Shown in pieces: positions 33,746-41,564 of a DNA stretch of 64,000 nucleotides. The DNA comes from a virus. A program made the translations under genes and the position numbers. The notes under the pieces are model-generated. The model saw only the letters and a program-made list of their open reading frames with translations, made no database searches and was not told the DNA's origin. Numbering within the stretch: the first letter of the stretch is position 1; every line of letters starts with the position of its first letter. Where the stretch lies: IMG/VR virus record IMGVR_UViG_3300010389_003143, positions 16,059 through 80,058 of that record. One strand, 5' to 3'.

Positions 33746-34932
33746 TTTTTAACCTCTTTGTATGCTCTTCCATCTATGTTAAAGAATAACTTTAACGCAT
33801 CAAAAACTTCATCCTTAGATGATATCCTCATTGAAACGAATCTTGTTCTCTTTATTTCACCCTCTAGCATATAAGAGAGTTTCTTATCATCCGTCCCCCA
33901 AGAATATGAATCGCCAAGGTCTATTTCTCCATACCCTATTGCTCTGACCATCGGCAGCATTTTTTTAACGTAATCAATGACGAGCATGTTGTCATTAAAC
34001 CAGTTGTCGCCGTCGCTGAACTCAAAAACATAATTATTCCACTGATCAGCAGGGTGATGCTCACTCATATGCTCGTAGGCAAGCTTAAAGGCCGAAGAAC
34101 ACTTTGTGCCCCCAGAGCCGCTCATACTAAAGAATTCTTTTTCAGTTGTAGTAAATGCACTTACATCATGGGCGATAAAAACAAGTGATATATTTTTATA
34201 TCGCCTCTTAAGAAACTGAACCATCCAGAAATAAAAGCTCTTTGCAATAAAGACTTTATCTTGTGTCATGGAGCCACTGATGTCCATCATAAGATAAACC
34301 GCAGCGTTTGATAAATACTCTTTATTTACCTCATAATGGCGATACCTTAAATCGTCTTCATTGATTCCGCCGATTTTCGCCTCACCTTTTGCAGCGTTTC
34401 TCTTTAGGTTTTGAATTAAAGTCTTTTTTAGATCTAGATTTGGATAAATACCCTTTTTATTTATAGAGGAAAGCTCCTCTGTCTCTATCTCTATAAAAGA
34501 AGACTTCTCCGGCTCCATCCATGGGAGATTTAGCTCATCCATAAGGATCTCAACAAGCTCATCTATGGTGACTTCTGCATCATAGAAGACCTCGCCCTCT
34601 TTGTCGCCTGCCTTATCTCCTTTTCCCTTTCCTTTCTTCTTTTTATTTATCCTAAATTTATCACCGCCCTTGACATCGAGGCCTTGGCCTGTGCCTGAGC
34701 TGTTATTTAGCTTTCCGTACTTAAACTTATACCTATCGAGAAATCTAATCGGCACCTTTATCTTTTTATCGCCATCGGACGTAATGATATTGTGCTCAGT
34801 GATTAAGTCCTTTCCGTTTTTGCGTATAGCATCGTTTACAAGCTTTTTGTGCCTCTCAGAGTCTCTCTTGCCCCTTTGCTTTAGCTTCCAAATATCGGAA
34901 AGATTTTCACGCGATTTCGGAGAGCCAGACAT
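33742..34932 (-). CDS. yeaH: DUF444/YeaH-family vWA protein
   Basis: A 396-residue DUF444 protein. The N-terminal third is basic and charged, including DRYKFKYGKLNN and a lysine/glycine-rich linker (NKKKKGKGKGDKAGDKEG). Residues about 205-390 form a vWA domain: MIDAS motif DISGSM beginning at Asp217, then SGSGGTKCSSAF and EFSDGDNWF. In bacteria YeaH is encoded next to the PrkA kinase and is a proposed substrate or partner of it, in stress and stationary-phase responses. Here it lies between prkA (2 bases upstream) and spoVR (4-base overlap), the same gene set as in bacterial genomes. No intein. Confidence 0.92.
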   Translation of the reverse strand: MSGSPKSRENLSDIWKLKQRGKRDSERHKKLVNDAIRKNGKDLITEHNIITSDGDKKIKVPIRFLDRYKFKYGKLNNSSGTGQGLDVKGGDKFRINKKKKGKGKGDKAGDKEGEVFYDAEVTIDELVEILMDELNLPWMEPEKSSFIEIETEELSSINKKGIYPNLDLKKTLIQNLKRNAAKGEAKIGGINEDDLRYRHYEVNKEYLSNAAVYLMMDISGSMTQDKVFIAKSFYFWMVQFLKRRYKNISLVFIAHDVSAFTTTEKEFFSMSGSGGTKCSSAFKLAYEHMSEHHPADQWNNYVFEFSDGDNWFNDNMLVIDYVKKMLPMVRAIGYGEIDLGDSYSWGTDDKKLSYMLEGEIKRTRFVSMRISSKDEVFDALKLFFNIDGRAYKEVKK

Positions 34933-34934
34933 TA

Positions 34935-37900
34935 TTAATTCCTTGCCATTAAGGAGCTTACGTATCTGAGAAGCTTGTTTGCGCTTTCTGCGTTGTATCC
35001 ATGCTTATCGCATAGAGTCTGCACAACTACGTTTACTCTCTTTAGCTCTTCTTCGTCGGGGTTTCTGGCAGATACGGTTAGTCGAATGACATCCTGCCTC
35101 TCATCGAATAGCTGCTTCTGAAGGGCCTCTCTGAGCTTTGCGTGCTCTCTGTAGTCATAAGCGCCACCATTTGTTCTGGCGGACTTAAGCATCTTTCTGT
35201 AGATCTCCTGGCGGAATGAGTTTTTGCCAGACTCAGTAATCCCAACCTTCTCTTCGATTGAGCGCATCAGCCTCTCATTCGGAGGAGAATACTCGCCCCA
35301 TTCGTCCTCAATCTTTGCTCCATCGAGGTAAGCGCCGACATGATCCATGTAGTTGGACAGAAGGTTCTGAATCTCAGACTCGAAGTTTACGAAGAATGCC
35401 TTCTGGACCTCATTTCTGGCAATCTTAGAATACTCCTCGATAACTGTCGTAAGGATATTGTCCAGGCGGTCAATCTCCTCCTTATCGAGCTTCGGATTTG
35501 AACTAAAGCCATCTCTAATTGCTCTGATTGCATCGATAGGAGTGAGGCAGCTGGTTCCGTCTTGAGCTAGAGCTGATGAAAGCCTATTTATAATGTATCT
35601 CGGAGAAACACCGCCCATGCCCTCTGCCTCAAATTCTTTCTTGAGAGTTGGTACATCGGATTGAGAGAATCCGTCGACCTCCTCTCCATCATAAAGCTTC
35701 ATCTTGTTTAGCTGAGTTAGGCCATTATTCTTAGAATCCTTAAGTCTAGATAGAATTGCGAACATTGCTGCGCAATGCAGCGTGTAAGGCGCTATATGTA
35801 CGTTCTTGAACATAGCCTGGCCGATAAGCTTCTCGTAGATCCTTACTTCCTCTGATACCTCAAGGTTATAGGGAACCTTTACGACAATAATTCTGTCATG
35901 AAGGGCTTCCATTTCGTCCTTTGCTAGGAAACGCTTATACTCGGTCTCGTTAGTGTTATGGCAAAGAACCTGCCCTATACCTGCGACGAATGAGTGATTT
36001 CCTTCACATGCAATGTCGAATACTTCTAGTGACTCTACATATAGAGATTCTATTTTATTTACACCAGCATTTGTATTCTTTAGCCTAAAACGGATACCGT
36101 AGGCATCTTTTCCAGTTGTCGTGTAACCATGATAAATCGAGTAATCCTTACCCAGAATAGAGGATATAAATCCAACTTGGGAGGCAAGCATCTTTGAAGT
36201 AGTTTTGTATCTAAAGAAGTTTTCCTCATACTCTTCACTTGCATTATCAAAGTAGAAGTTTGTGGAGCCATCACCTTTTACTAATTCGTCTAAGAAAAAT
36301 GTTAGCATCTCATTGCTTAGATTGAATACAAAGTTCGGAACCTTCTTGCCATCGGAGTATTTGCCGCAGTTTAGCTCCAAGAGGTCTTTCCATATCTTGG
36401 TTGACAAATGAAGTCTGCTTGTTCTATCTTTTTTATCGCTTCTGTCCTGAAGAGAAGATGTGGAGGTGCTAATTCTTTCGGACGCAGACTTTATGAGGCT
36501 AAGCTCGTTTAATGACTGCTGACTAATAATGGCATGAGCGCTATTTACATGTCCCTCAGTAATATACCATGCCATAGTTTTTAGCAAATCTTTTACATCT
36601 TGAGTGTCCTTAAGATTGTATCTAACTTTAACTTTATTTTTTCTAAATTGGCCATTACCCTTATATCCTTCGATATCCTTTATTCTGGCATAGCCATCAT
36701 CATCAACTTCCATATCTTCTGATAGCTCCAAGGTAAAGCTCTCTGCAACTTCAATTAGCGGAGCTTCTCTTAGGGCGCAAACATCTAGTTTATCCTCGGG
36801 ATAGAATGGCTCAAGATCATCAGAGTAAATAGAGTGATTATACGTAGTTTCTACAACTCCATTTTTTTGAATAGTTTTAATTAGATTTCCAGTAAATGGA
36901 TGGCTATAAAAATTCTTTACCTTTGTCCATTCAAATTCTTTTGTATTTAAATTCATGGCAATAACTTCAATGTTAGTATCGCCCGCCCTAGCTAGATCTG
37001 CGATTGTATCAAACTTTACTAGTCCATCTTTTCTATAGGGAACAGGCTCATCGCCAACAATACTATGAGCTAGCAAAAACTCGTCAGCATAAATGAACGG
37101 AAATCTGCCAGTTTTAATATTTTTCTCTTGAGCAAGGGTCAGGAGAACATAAAGGAACTTCTGATCGACTTTGAGCATCTCAACGAACTCCATGATGCCT
37201 CTATTCGCTACGTTCAGCTCTCCATCAAAGCGGTAGGCTCTGGGGTCTGACTCAGAACCGAATTCGCCAATCTTGCTCAAGTCCATTGAGCCTACAAGCT
37301 CGGATACATCCTGACTCTTCTTGTCTGATGGAACAAACGTTCCCACTCCTATTCTGGACTGCTCTGAGAAGAACATTCTTTCTACAGGCAGCTTAAGAAA
37401 GTCTCCATCATACTTTTCCTTTAGGATAAGGTCCATGTAAGGAGAAAGCTTTCCATCAATCTTTATGCCATAATCGTCAAAGAACTTCTGCCTTAGTGAT
37501 TCGGGGATAGCAGTAAGCGGATCCTCATACATTGGAGACTCTGATAAGCAGTAGGTCTGGCCCTCATCCGTCTTGGCGAACTTCTCAAGACCTCTCTTCA
37601 GGGAGACGGCTAGCTGGGACTTTCCGGAAGAAGTGGGTCCGTATAGCAGAAGGATTCTTCTGGAAACCTCAGACCCGGCGGAAGCAGCCTTTAGGTAGGA
37701 CATAATCTCTGTAAGCGATTCATCTATTCCGAAAAGATCCTGGTCAAAGAAGTTGTATTTCGTGATATTGCCATCCTCATCGCGCTCGATGCCTTGGGAC
37801 TCAATCATTCTCAGAACTCTGGTGTGAGAACTCATATGAATTTCTGGATTTTCCGTAACCATGCCAATATAGTCAGCAAGAGTCCCGCTCCAGTTTAGTG

Positions 37901-37964
37901 AACTTTCTTCGTCAACATGATTTTCTAATAGCTTTAGAAGATTTGTTTTCTTAGATTGAGGCAT
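34935..37964 (-). CDS. prkA: PrkA-family AAA+ serine protein kinase, interrupted by an intein
   Basis: A 1009-residue precursor; minus the intein (301-670) the mature protein is 639 residues, nearly identical in length to bacterial PrkA/YeaG. The AAA domain has Walker A GPTSSGKS at 109-116. Further recognisable parts are SCPMHEDPL-like SESPMYEDPLTAIP, GVGTFVPSDKKSQDVSEL, NRGIMEFVEMLK, and after the intein TNETEYKRF and DRIIVVKVPYNLEVSEE; the C-terminal kinase-related domain has SPRYIINRLSSAL and DEWGEYSPPNERLMRSIE. PrkA phosphorylates serine/threonine in stress regulation. It opens the four-gene module with yeaH, spoVR and the DAC gene. Confidence 0.94.
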   Translation of the reverse strand: MPQSKKTNLLKLLENHVDEESSLNWSGTLADYIGMVTENPEIHMSSHTRVLRMIESQGIERDEDGNITKYNFFDQDLFGIDESLTEIMSYLKAASAGSEVSRRILLLYGPTSSGKSQLAVSLKRGLEKFAKTDEGQTYCLSESPMYEDPLTAIPESLRQKFFDDYGIKIDGKLSPYMDLILKEKYDGDFLKLPVERMFFSEQSRIGVGTFVPSDKKSQDVSELVGSMDLSKIGEFGSESDPRAYRFDGELNVANRGIMEFVEMLKVDQKFLYVLLTLAQEKNIKTGRFPFIYADEFLLAHSIVGDEPVPYRKDGLVKFDTIADLARAGDTNIEVIAMNLNTKEFEWTKVKNFYSHPFTGNLIKTIQKNGVVETTYNHSIYSDDLEPFYPEDKLDVCALREAPLIEVAESFTLELSEDMEVDDDGYARIKDIEGYKGNGQFRKNKVKVRYNLKDTQDVKDLLKTMAWYITEGHVNSAHAIISQQSLNELSLIKSASERISTSTSSLQDRSDKKDRTSRLHLSTKIWKDLLELNCGKYSDGKKVPNFVFNLSNEMLTFFLDELVKGDGSTNFYFDNASEEYEENFFRYKTTSKMLASQVGFISSILGKDYSIYHGYTTTGKDAYGIRFRLKNTNAGVNKIESLYVESLEVFDIACEGNHSFVAGIGQVLCHNTNETEYKRFLAKDEMEALHDRIIVVKVPYNLEVSEEVRIYEKLIGQAMFKNVHIAPYTLHCAAMFAILSRLKDSKNNGLTQLNKMKLYDGEEVDGFSQSDVPTLKKEFEAEGMGGVSPRYIINRLSSALAQDGTSCLTPIDAIRAIRDGFSSNPKLDKEEIDRLDNILTTVIEEYSKIARNEVQKAFFVNFESEIQNLLSNYMDHVGAYLDGAKIEDEWGEYSPPNERLMRSIEEKVGITESGKNSFRQEIYRKMLKSARTNGGAYDYREHAKLREALQKQLFDERQDVIRLTVSARNPDEEELKRVNVVVQTLCDKHGYNAESANKLLRYVSSLMARN
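35955..37064 (-). mobile_element. Intein in PrkA with LAGLIDADG endonuclease
   Basis: A 370-residue intein, residues 301-670. It starts with Ser301 (SIVGDEPVPYRKDGLVKF), block B is TTYNHSIYSDD, LAGLIDADG motifs are MAWYITEGHVNS and FFLDELVKGDGSTNF, and it ends VFDIACEGNHSFV and GQVLCHN before Thr671. A Ser1 intein with Thr +1. Excision restores the conserved LLAH-TNETEYKRF of PrkA. Confidence 0.9.
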
Positions 37965-37967
37965 GAT

Positions 37968-38255
37968 TTAGTTTTCTCCATATATATTTCTAATTGTTCT
38001 CGAATCACCGGACCTAACTTTATTAGCAATTTTTTTGGCTTCTTCTTTTATCTCGCTAATAATTGTTTCTTTATCCTTTTTTATCTTACTAGATAAAGTG
38101 CCAAATGTTTGAGTGAATTCGCAAATATCGTTGCATTTATTACACTCTATTTTTTTAAAATGACCAGAATTTTTCAGCTCTAAATAGAGGGCTATAGAAA
38201 AGCTGTATTCCACCTCTTCTGAGCAATTAGTGCAAGAATATCTGTATTTAGCCAC
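37968..38255 (-). CDS. Zinc-ribbon protein, 95 aa
   Basis: Two CxxC pairs, SCTNCSEE at residues 8-11 and ECNKCNDI at about 38-41, form a Cys4 zinc ribbon similar to FmdB-like regulators. The C-terminal half is helical and basic (EAKKIANKVRSGDSRTIRNIYGEN). Zinc-ribbon proteins with such tails are frequent in large phages near replication genes. It ends four bases before prkA, so it may be cotranscribed with the kinase operon. Confidence 0.65.
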   Translation of the reverse strand: MAKYRYSCTNCSEEVEYSFSIALYLELKNSGHFKKIECNKCNDICEFTQTFGTLSSKIKKDKETIISEIKEEAKKIANKVRSGDSRTIRNIYGEN

Positions 38256-38441
38256 CTACTCTTCCTCTTCTGAATTATATATTACGATATCTTTTTCTAC
38301 TTTTAGCTTGCCAGCTAAAGAAAAATCTCTTAATATTTTCTTTTTAAATTTCGCGTCGGTAACCCTAATTGTTATCTCTAGGTCATTAGACTTTGGGTTG
38401 TATAGAAAGTTTTTTATCTTACCTATTTCTTTTTCCGTCAT
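38256..38441 (-). CDS. Small hypothetical protein, 61 aa
   Basis: Begins MTEKEIGKIKNFLYNPKSND; alternating beta-forming residues (LEITIRVTDAKFKKKI, KLKVEKDIVIYN) and an acidic end. No family recognised. It abuts the zinc-ribbon gene directly and overlaps the gene before it, so it belongs to the same operon. Confidence 0.5.
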   Translation of the reverse strand: MTEKEIGKIKNFLYNPKSNDLEITIRVTDAKFKKKILRDFSLAGKLKVEKDIVIYNSEEEE

Positions 38442-38736
38442 AAAGCGACTCTATTGCTGTTTTGATATGAGGGTTGTCTATTTCATTCAAAAGAAATAGC
38501 AGATCTGTTTGAGGCAGTTTTTCTATTTTAGCAATTGATGACAGTGGCACATGCAATATAAAGCTAGGCTTTTCACCTGCAGATAATCCTTCAAAATCAT
38601 CGCTAATCGGCACAACTGCAAGTGAGTCATCTTTCATGCTAATGCTATTTACTATATATTTTTTAGAAATATCTGCATATATTGTTTTTAAAATAATTAA
38701 GTCATTTTTGCGAATAGATTCGATGTTATATTTCAT
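38419..38736 (-). CDS. Hypothetical protein, about 105 aa
   Basis: The frame opens at 38766, but ATG codons at 38742 or 38736 (MKYNIESIRKNDLIILK) are more likely because they overlap the helicase stop in the usual coupled way. Predicted mixed fold with IVNSISMKDDSLAVVPISDD and FILHVPLSSIAKIEKL. No family recognised. Confidence 0.5.
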   Translation of the reverse strand: MKYNIESIRKNDLIILKTIYADISKKYIVNSISMKDDSLAVVPISDDFEGLSAGEKPSFILHVPLSSIAKIEKLPQTDLLFLLNEIDNPHIKTAIESLYDGKRNR

Positions 38737-40093
38737 TTTCATCACCAAAATCTTCCGCCCAGTCATCCGGCATATCTTCTATTCTAGAGTTTGGAAATAC
38801 CTTTCTTAGCGATACTTTGCCCTTCGCACCGTCTCGGTTTTTAACTATATGGATCTCCATATCTTCGCGAAGGCGCTCGTCTTCCCTGTTGGCTATTATA
38901 AACACGACCGCAGCGTTATCTCCAATCATTTTTGAGCGTCCAAGATCTTCGAGAGAGACATCGTCAAGCTTTTTGCCGCCGGTCTTTTTCTGCTGAGCCT
39001 TTCTTTGCGCCGCAGTTACAACTGGAATATTCTTTTTCCTGCAAAACTCATGAAGCTCCTCTGACACTCGGCCTACATCTAGCCAATCTGATCCAACCTG
39101 ACCTATCGTGGGCTTCATTAGCTGCAGGTAATCCACGAATACAGCATCTGGCTTGAAAACTCCAAGAAGATTTTCATACTTAGCCTCGATCTCCCCCATT
39201 GTTGTTCCGCGAGGCATGTCCAGAACGTAAAATACTTTATCATAATCTTTTTGAAAATCTAAATTAGCAAGCCATCTCTTTTCTTCTACGTCGGTAAGCT
39301 GCGCTCTTGCGATGCCTCTGTGTCTTACATTTGCCACATTTGCATCCACCCTTTGCTCTAGCTGCTTTTTGCTCATCTCAAGAGATATATAAAGAACATT
39401 TTTTCCATCGTTGAATCCGGTAACGCCCTCAGACGGGACGTTGCTTCCAAGCCATGCATTAATTGCCATGTTCATCATCAACATTGACTTACCAGAAGAG
39501 CTTGCGCCGCCAATTACAAGCATCTCAGAGTTTTTAATGCCCCAGGTGTAATCATCCAGCTCTTTGTAACCAGATAGAAAACCTCTAATTTCATCCGGGT
39601 TCTCCATCGTATATTTATAGTCGTCCACTCTTGAGTCAACGGACTGAGTTACGTTGCCCTCGGTAAAAACGTCAGATTTATAGAGCCTTTCTGTTTTGGA
39701 TATTATCCTTTTTAGCTCATCGTTGTAGTCGACCAACGATTCATAATCCGAATCCAGCTCTTCTGCTTTTTCTGCAAGACGATCGATTAGATATTTGTTA
39801 TATCTTTCTTTTATTCGATCAATATAGAAGCCTATTTCATTAGCGCTACAACTTTCACCTCTGATAAAGTCTATTATTTCGGTCTCTTCCTCTTCTGCAT
39901 CAAGAAGCTTTTCCAGAACCTCATACGATGGAGGACTCTTGTGTCTGGAGTAATAAGAGTGAATTTGAAGTGTAGCAGGCTTAAAGCTTGGGAGGACAAC
40001 CAGCTTCAAGAGATCAAACTCTATCTGCATATAAACATCATTTACATTGGATGATCCCTTGAGCATCCAATTTAAAATTTTGGCATCATGCAT
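38726..40093 (-). CDS. dnaB: Replicative DNA helicase (DnaB/gp41-type)
   Basis: A 455-residue RecA-fold hexameric helicase. Walker A is GGASSSGKS at 195-203; the Walker B region reads AVFVDYLQLMKP; an arginine-finger region and VSLEDLGRSKMIGDNA follow, close to the DnaB family motif DLRESGxIEQDAD in position. The N-terminal domain (to ~150) is helical and lacks clear DnaB N-domain motifs, as in phage gp41-like proteins. The start overlaps the stop of the loader gene by one base (TAATG), typical of helicase/loader pairs. Central to phage DNA replication. I saw no primase in the window. Confidence 0.92.
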   Translation of the reverse strand: MHDAKILNWMLKGSSNVNDVYMQIEFDLLKLVVLPSFKPATLQIHSYYSRHKSPPSYEVLEKLLDAEEEETEIIDFIRGESCSANEIGFYIDRIKERYNKYLIDRLAEKAEELDSDYESLVDYNDELKRIISKTERLYKSDVFTEGNVTQSVDSRVDDYKYTMENPDEIRGFLSGYKELDDYTWGIKNSEMLVIGGASSSGKSMLMMNMAINAWLGSNVPSEGVTGFNDGKNVLYISLEMSKKQLEQRVDANVANVRHRGIARAQLTDVEEKRWLANLDFQKDYDKVFYVLDMPRGTTMGEIEAKYENLLGVFKPDAVFVDYLQLMKPTIGQVGSDWLDVGRVSEELHEFCRKKNIPVVTAAQRKAQQKKTGGKKLDDVSLEDLGRSKMIGDNAAVVFIIANREDERLREDMEIHIVKNRDGAKGKVSLRKVFPNSRIEDMPDDWAEDFGDENEI

Positions 40094-40764
40094 TATTTTC
40101 TCCGATAATCTTTGCCGCCAACGATAAACACGTCGACATGTCGTGACCTAAGTGATTTGAAAGATTTTGCGAAGAACCCCCCAAATATAGAATCTAAGTC
40201 ATTATCATTTGAGCATAATATGGTCGGCAATTGGTTCTGGAACCTTGTTCGCAAAACATACTCAAGAGAAGTACCAAATAGCTGCTCGGCCTTCTCGGAT
40301 GGAAAAATCCAATGAGATGAAAATTCATCTATAACGAGAAAGTCCTTGCCGATGAGTTCCTCATAGTATTTCGAGGTATCCATCTGGCTGGATAGCATGT
40401 TTGCAACAACATCCGCCATAGTTGTGTATAGTGCCGAATACCTATTTGCTATCGCAAGTTTTAATATGCAACATGCGGTATAGGTCTTCCCGGTACCAAG
40501 ATTTCCTGCAAAGATTAGCGACTTACCTGCATCATATAGGGCGTCTATATCTTCTATTCTTTGCTTTATCGTTCTCTTAAAGTTTGGGTCACCCTCAAAG
40601 TCCTTGAAAGACTTCGACCAATACTCTACCGGAATATTCGCGGAACAATATTTGTCTAGTCTTGCGGATTTTGCCTCGCACCTTATGCAACCATCTCCTG
40701 AACAGGCGGTACAAGACTCCTTAACCTGCTCTTTTTTTCTCTCAATCTTTTTCCTCGGAATCAC
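40093..40764 (-). CDS. dnaC: DnaC-like AAA+ helicase loader
   Basis: A 223-residue protein with N-terminal cysteines (SCTACSGDGCIRCEAK, a possible zinc site) and an AAA+ domain: Walker A GNLGTGKT at 87-94, Walker B FLVIDEFSS, sensor-like LPTILCSNDN. This is the DnaC/DnaI/IstB-type helicase loader, which places the DnaB-type helicase from the next gene onto DNA. The upstream gene overlaps by 23 bases. Confidence 0.9.
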   Translation of the reverse strand: MIPRKKIERKKEQVKESCTACSGDGCIRCEAKSARLDKYCSANIPVEYWSKSFKDFEGDPNFKRTIKQRIEDIDALYDAGKSLIFAGNLGTGKTYTACCILKLAIANRYSALYTTMADVVANMLSSQMDTSKYYEELIGKDFLVIDEFSSHWIFPSEKAEQLFGTSLEYVLRTRFQNQLPTILCSNDNDLDSIFGGFFAKSFKSLRSRHVDVFIVGGKDYRRK

Positions 40765-41143
40765 TCTCTACCTCGAATAATAGATTTGATTTTATATCCT
40801 TATCTCCAAAGAATACAGAAAATTCATCCTCATCTTTTGAGCCAACTAAAGATGATGGAATCGAAAGGGTAGAATCTGCATACGATATTCCGTTCATTGG
40901 GAAGTCATTGGCAGGCCCACTTGGGCGACCCTCCGGAACAGGATAGTCGTAGCCTGCTTTTTCGTCAACAGGTTTTTGCAAAACAGACATACAAGCTACC
41001 TTATCCCTCATTATAATCGATAGAATATCATTATTTTCTATAATAATTTTTTGATCTTTAAAAATCTTTACCCGACCTGATATTTGCCAGCCACCGTCTA
41101 AATAGAATACGACGTTCTTTCCTATTATAACTGAATTATCCAT
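40742..41143 (-). CDS. Hypothetical protein with a small beta-barrel-like N-terminus
   Basis: The frame opens at 41236, but the ATG at 41141-41143 (MDNSVIIGKNVVFYLDGGW) overlaps the upstream stop by eight bases and is preferred, giving about 133 residues. Residues 6-45 (NVVFYLDGGWQISGRVKIF, KIIIENNDILSI) look like a five-strand Sm/SH3-type barrel. The rest is acidic and poorly ordered (DEDEFSVFFGDKDIKS). Located between a zinc-ribbon protein and the helicase loader; a role in replication or nucleic-acid binding is possible but unproven. Confidence 0.5.
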   Translation of the reverse strand: MDNSVIIGKNVVFYLDGGWQISGRVKIFKDQKIIIENNDILSIIMRDKVACMSVLQKPVDEKAGYDYPVPEGRPSGPANDFPMNGISYADSTLSIPSSLVGSKDEDEFSVFFGDKDIKSNLLFEVESDSEEKD

Positions 41144-41360
41144 CTTTTGAATTATCTTCCTTTTTATCACAGCCCATATTGCGAGCCACCTTTGCTGCTC
41201 TGGCTCTTCCGGCAGATTTGTGAACGTAGCTGCCATCTATTGAGTCTATTTCCAGCTGACAGTAAACGGAGCAAAACGGGCTTGGCGATGTGTCGTAGTA
41301 ATTATATCTTTTTCCACAGACTGAGCAGCTTACGTTATCTCTCAACAATTCATCCTCCAA
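41136..41360 (-). CDS. YacG-like zinc-ribbon protein
   Basis: A 74-residue protein with SCSVCGKRYNYYD and PFCSVYCQLEIDSIDGSY. The CxxCGK...PFCSxxC-x-x-ID pattern matches the YacG/DUF329 family, small zinc proteins that inhibit DNA gyrase in E. coli. The C-terminal half is basic and unlike YacG, so gyrase inhibition is only a possibility. It overlaps the next gene by eight bases. Confidence 0.6.
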   Translation of the reverse strand: MEDELLRDNVSCSVCGKRYNYYDTSPSPFCSVYCQLEIDSIDGSYVHKSAGRARAAKVARNMGCDKKEDNSKDG

Positions 41361-41562
41361 GGATGTACATAGTTGTGTACTCTCGCTTTATCCACAGCCC
41401 TTTATTGTACTCAAATTTATTTGAATAAGGCATGCACAGTCCTCTCATGGCATTTCTAATGCCCTGAGGCGTTACTGATAGTTTTTTAGCTAATTCTTCC
41501 GCAGAATAACTTACTTCATATCTTGTTCTTTTTATTATCTTTTTTTGTAGATCTGTAAACAT
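41350..41562 (-). CDS. Small helix-turn-helix protein
   Basis: The frame opens at 41616, but the ATG at 41560-41562 (MFTDLQKKIIKRTRYEV), two bases after the upstream stop, is preferred (about 70 residues). Residues 21-39 of this form (SAEELAKKLSVTPQGIRNAM) form a helix-turn-helix like those of winged-helix DNA-binding proteins; VTPQGIRNAM fits the recognition helix. A small transcription regulator or DNA-binding partner of replication proteins is likely. It ends YTTMYILGG. Confidence 0.55.
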   Translation of the reverse strand: MFTDLQKKIIKRTRYEVSYSAEELAKKLSVTPQGIRNAMRGLCMPYSNKFEYNKGLWIKREYTTMYILGG

Positions 41563-41564
41563 AT

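Noticed and set aside
41136-41360. Calling the YacG-like protein a gyrase inhibitor
   Set aside because: Only the zinc-ribbon part matches; the YacG tail that contacts gyrase is not recognisable.
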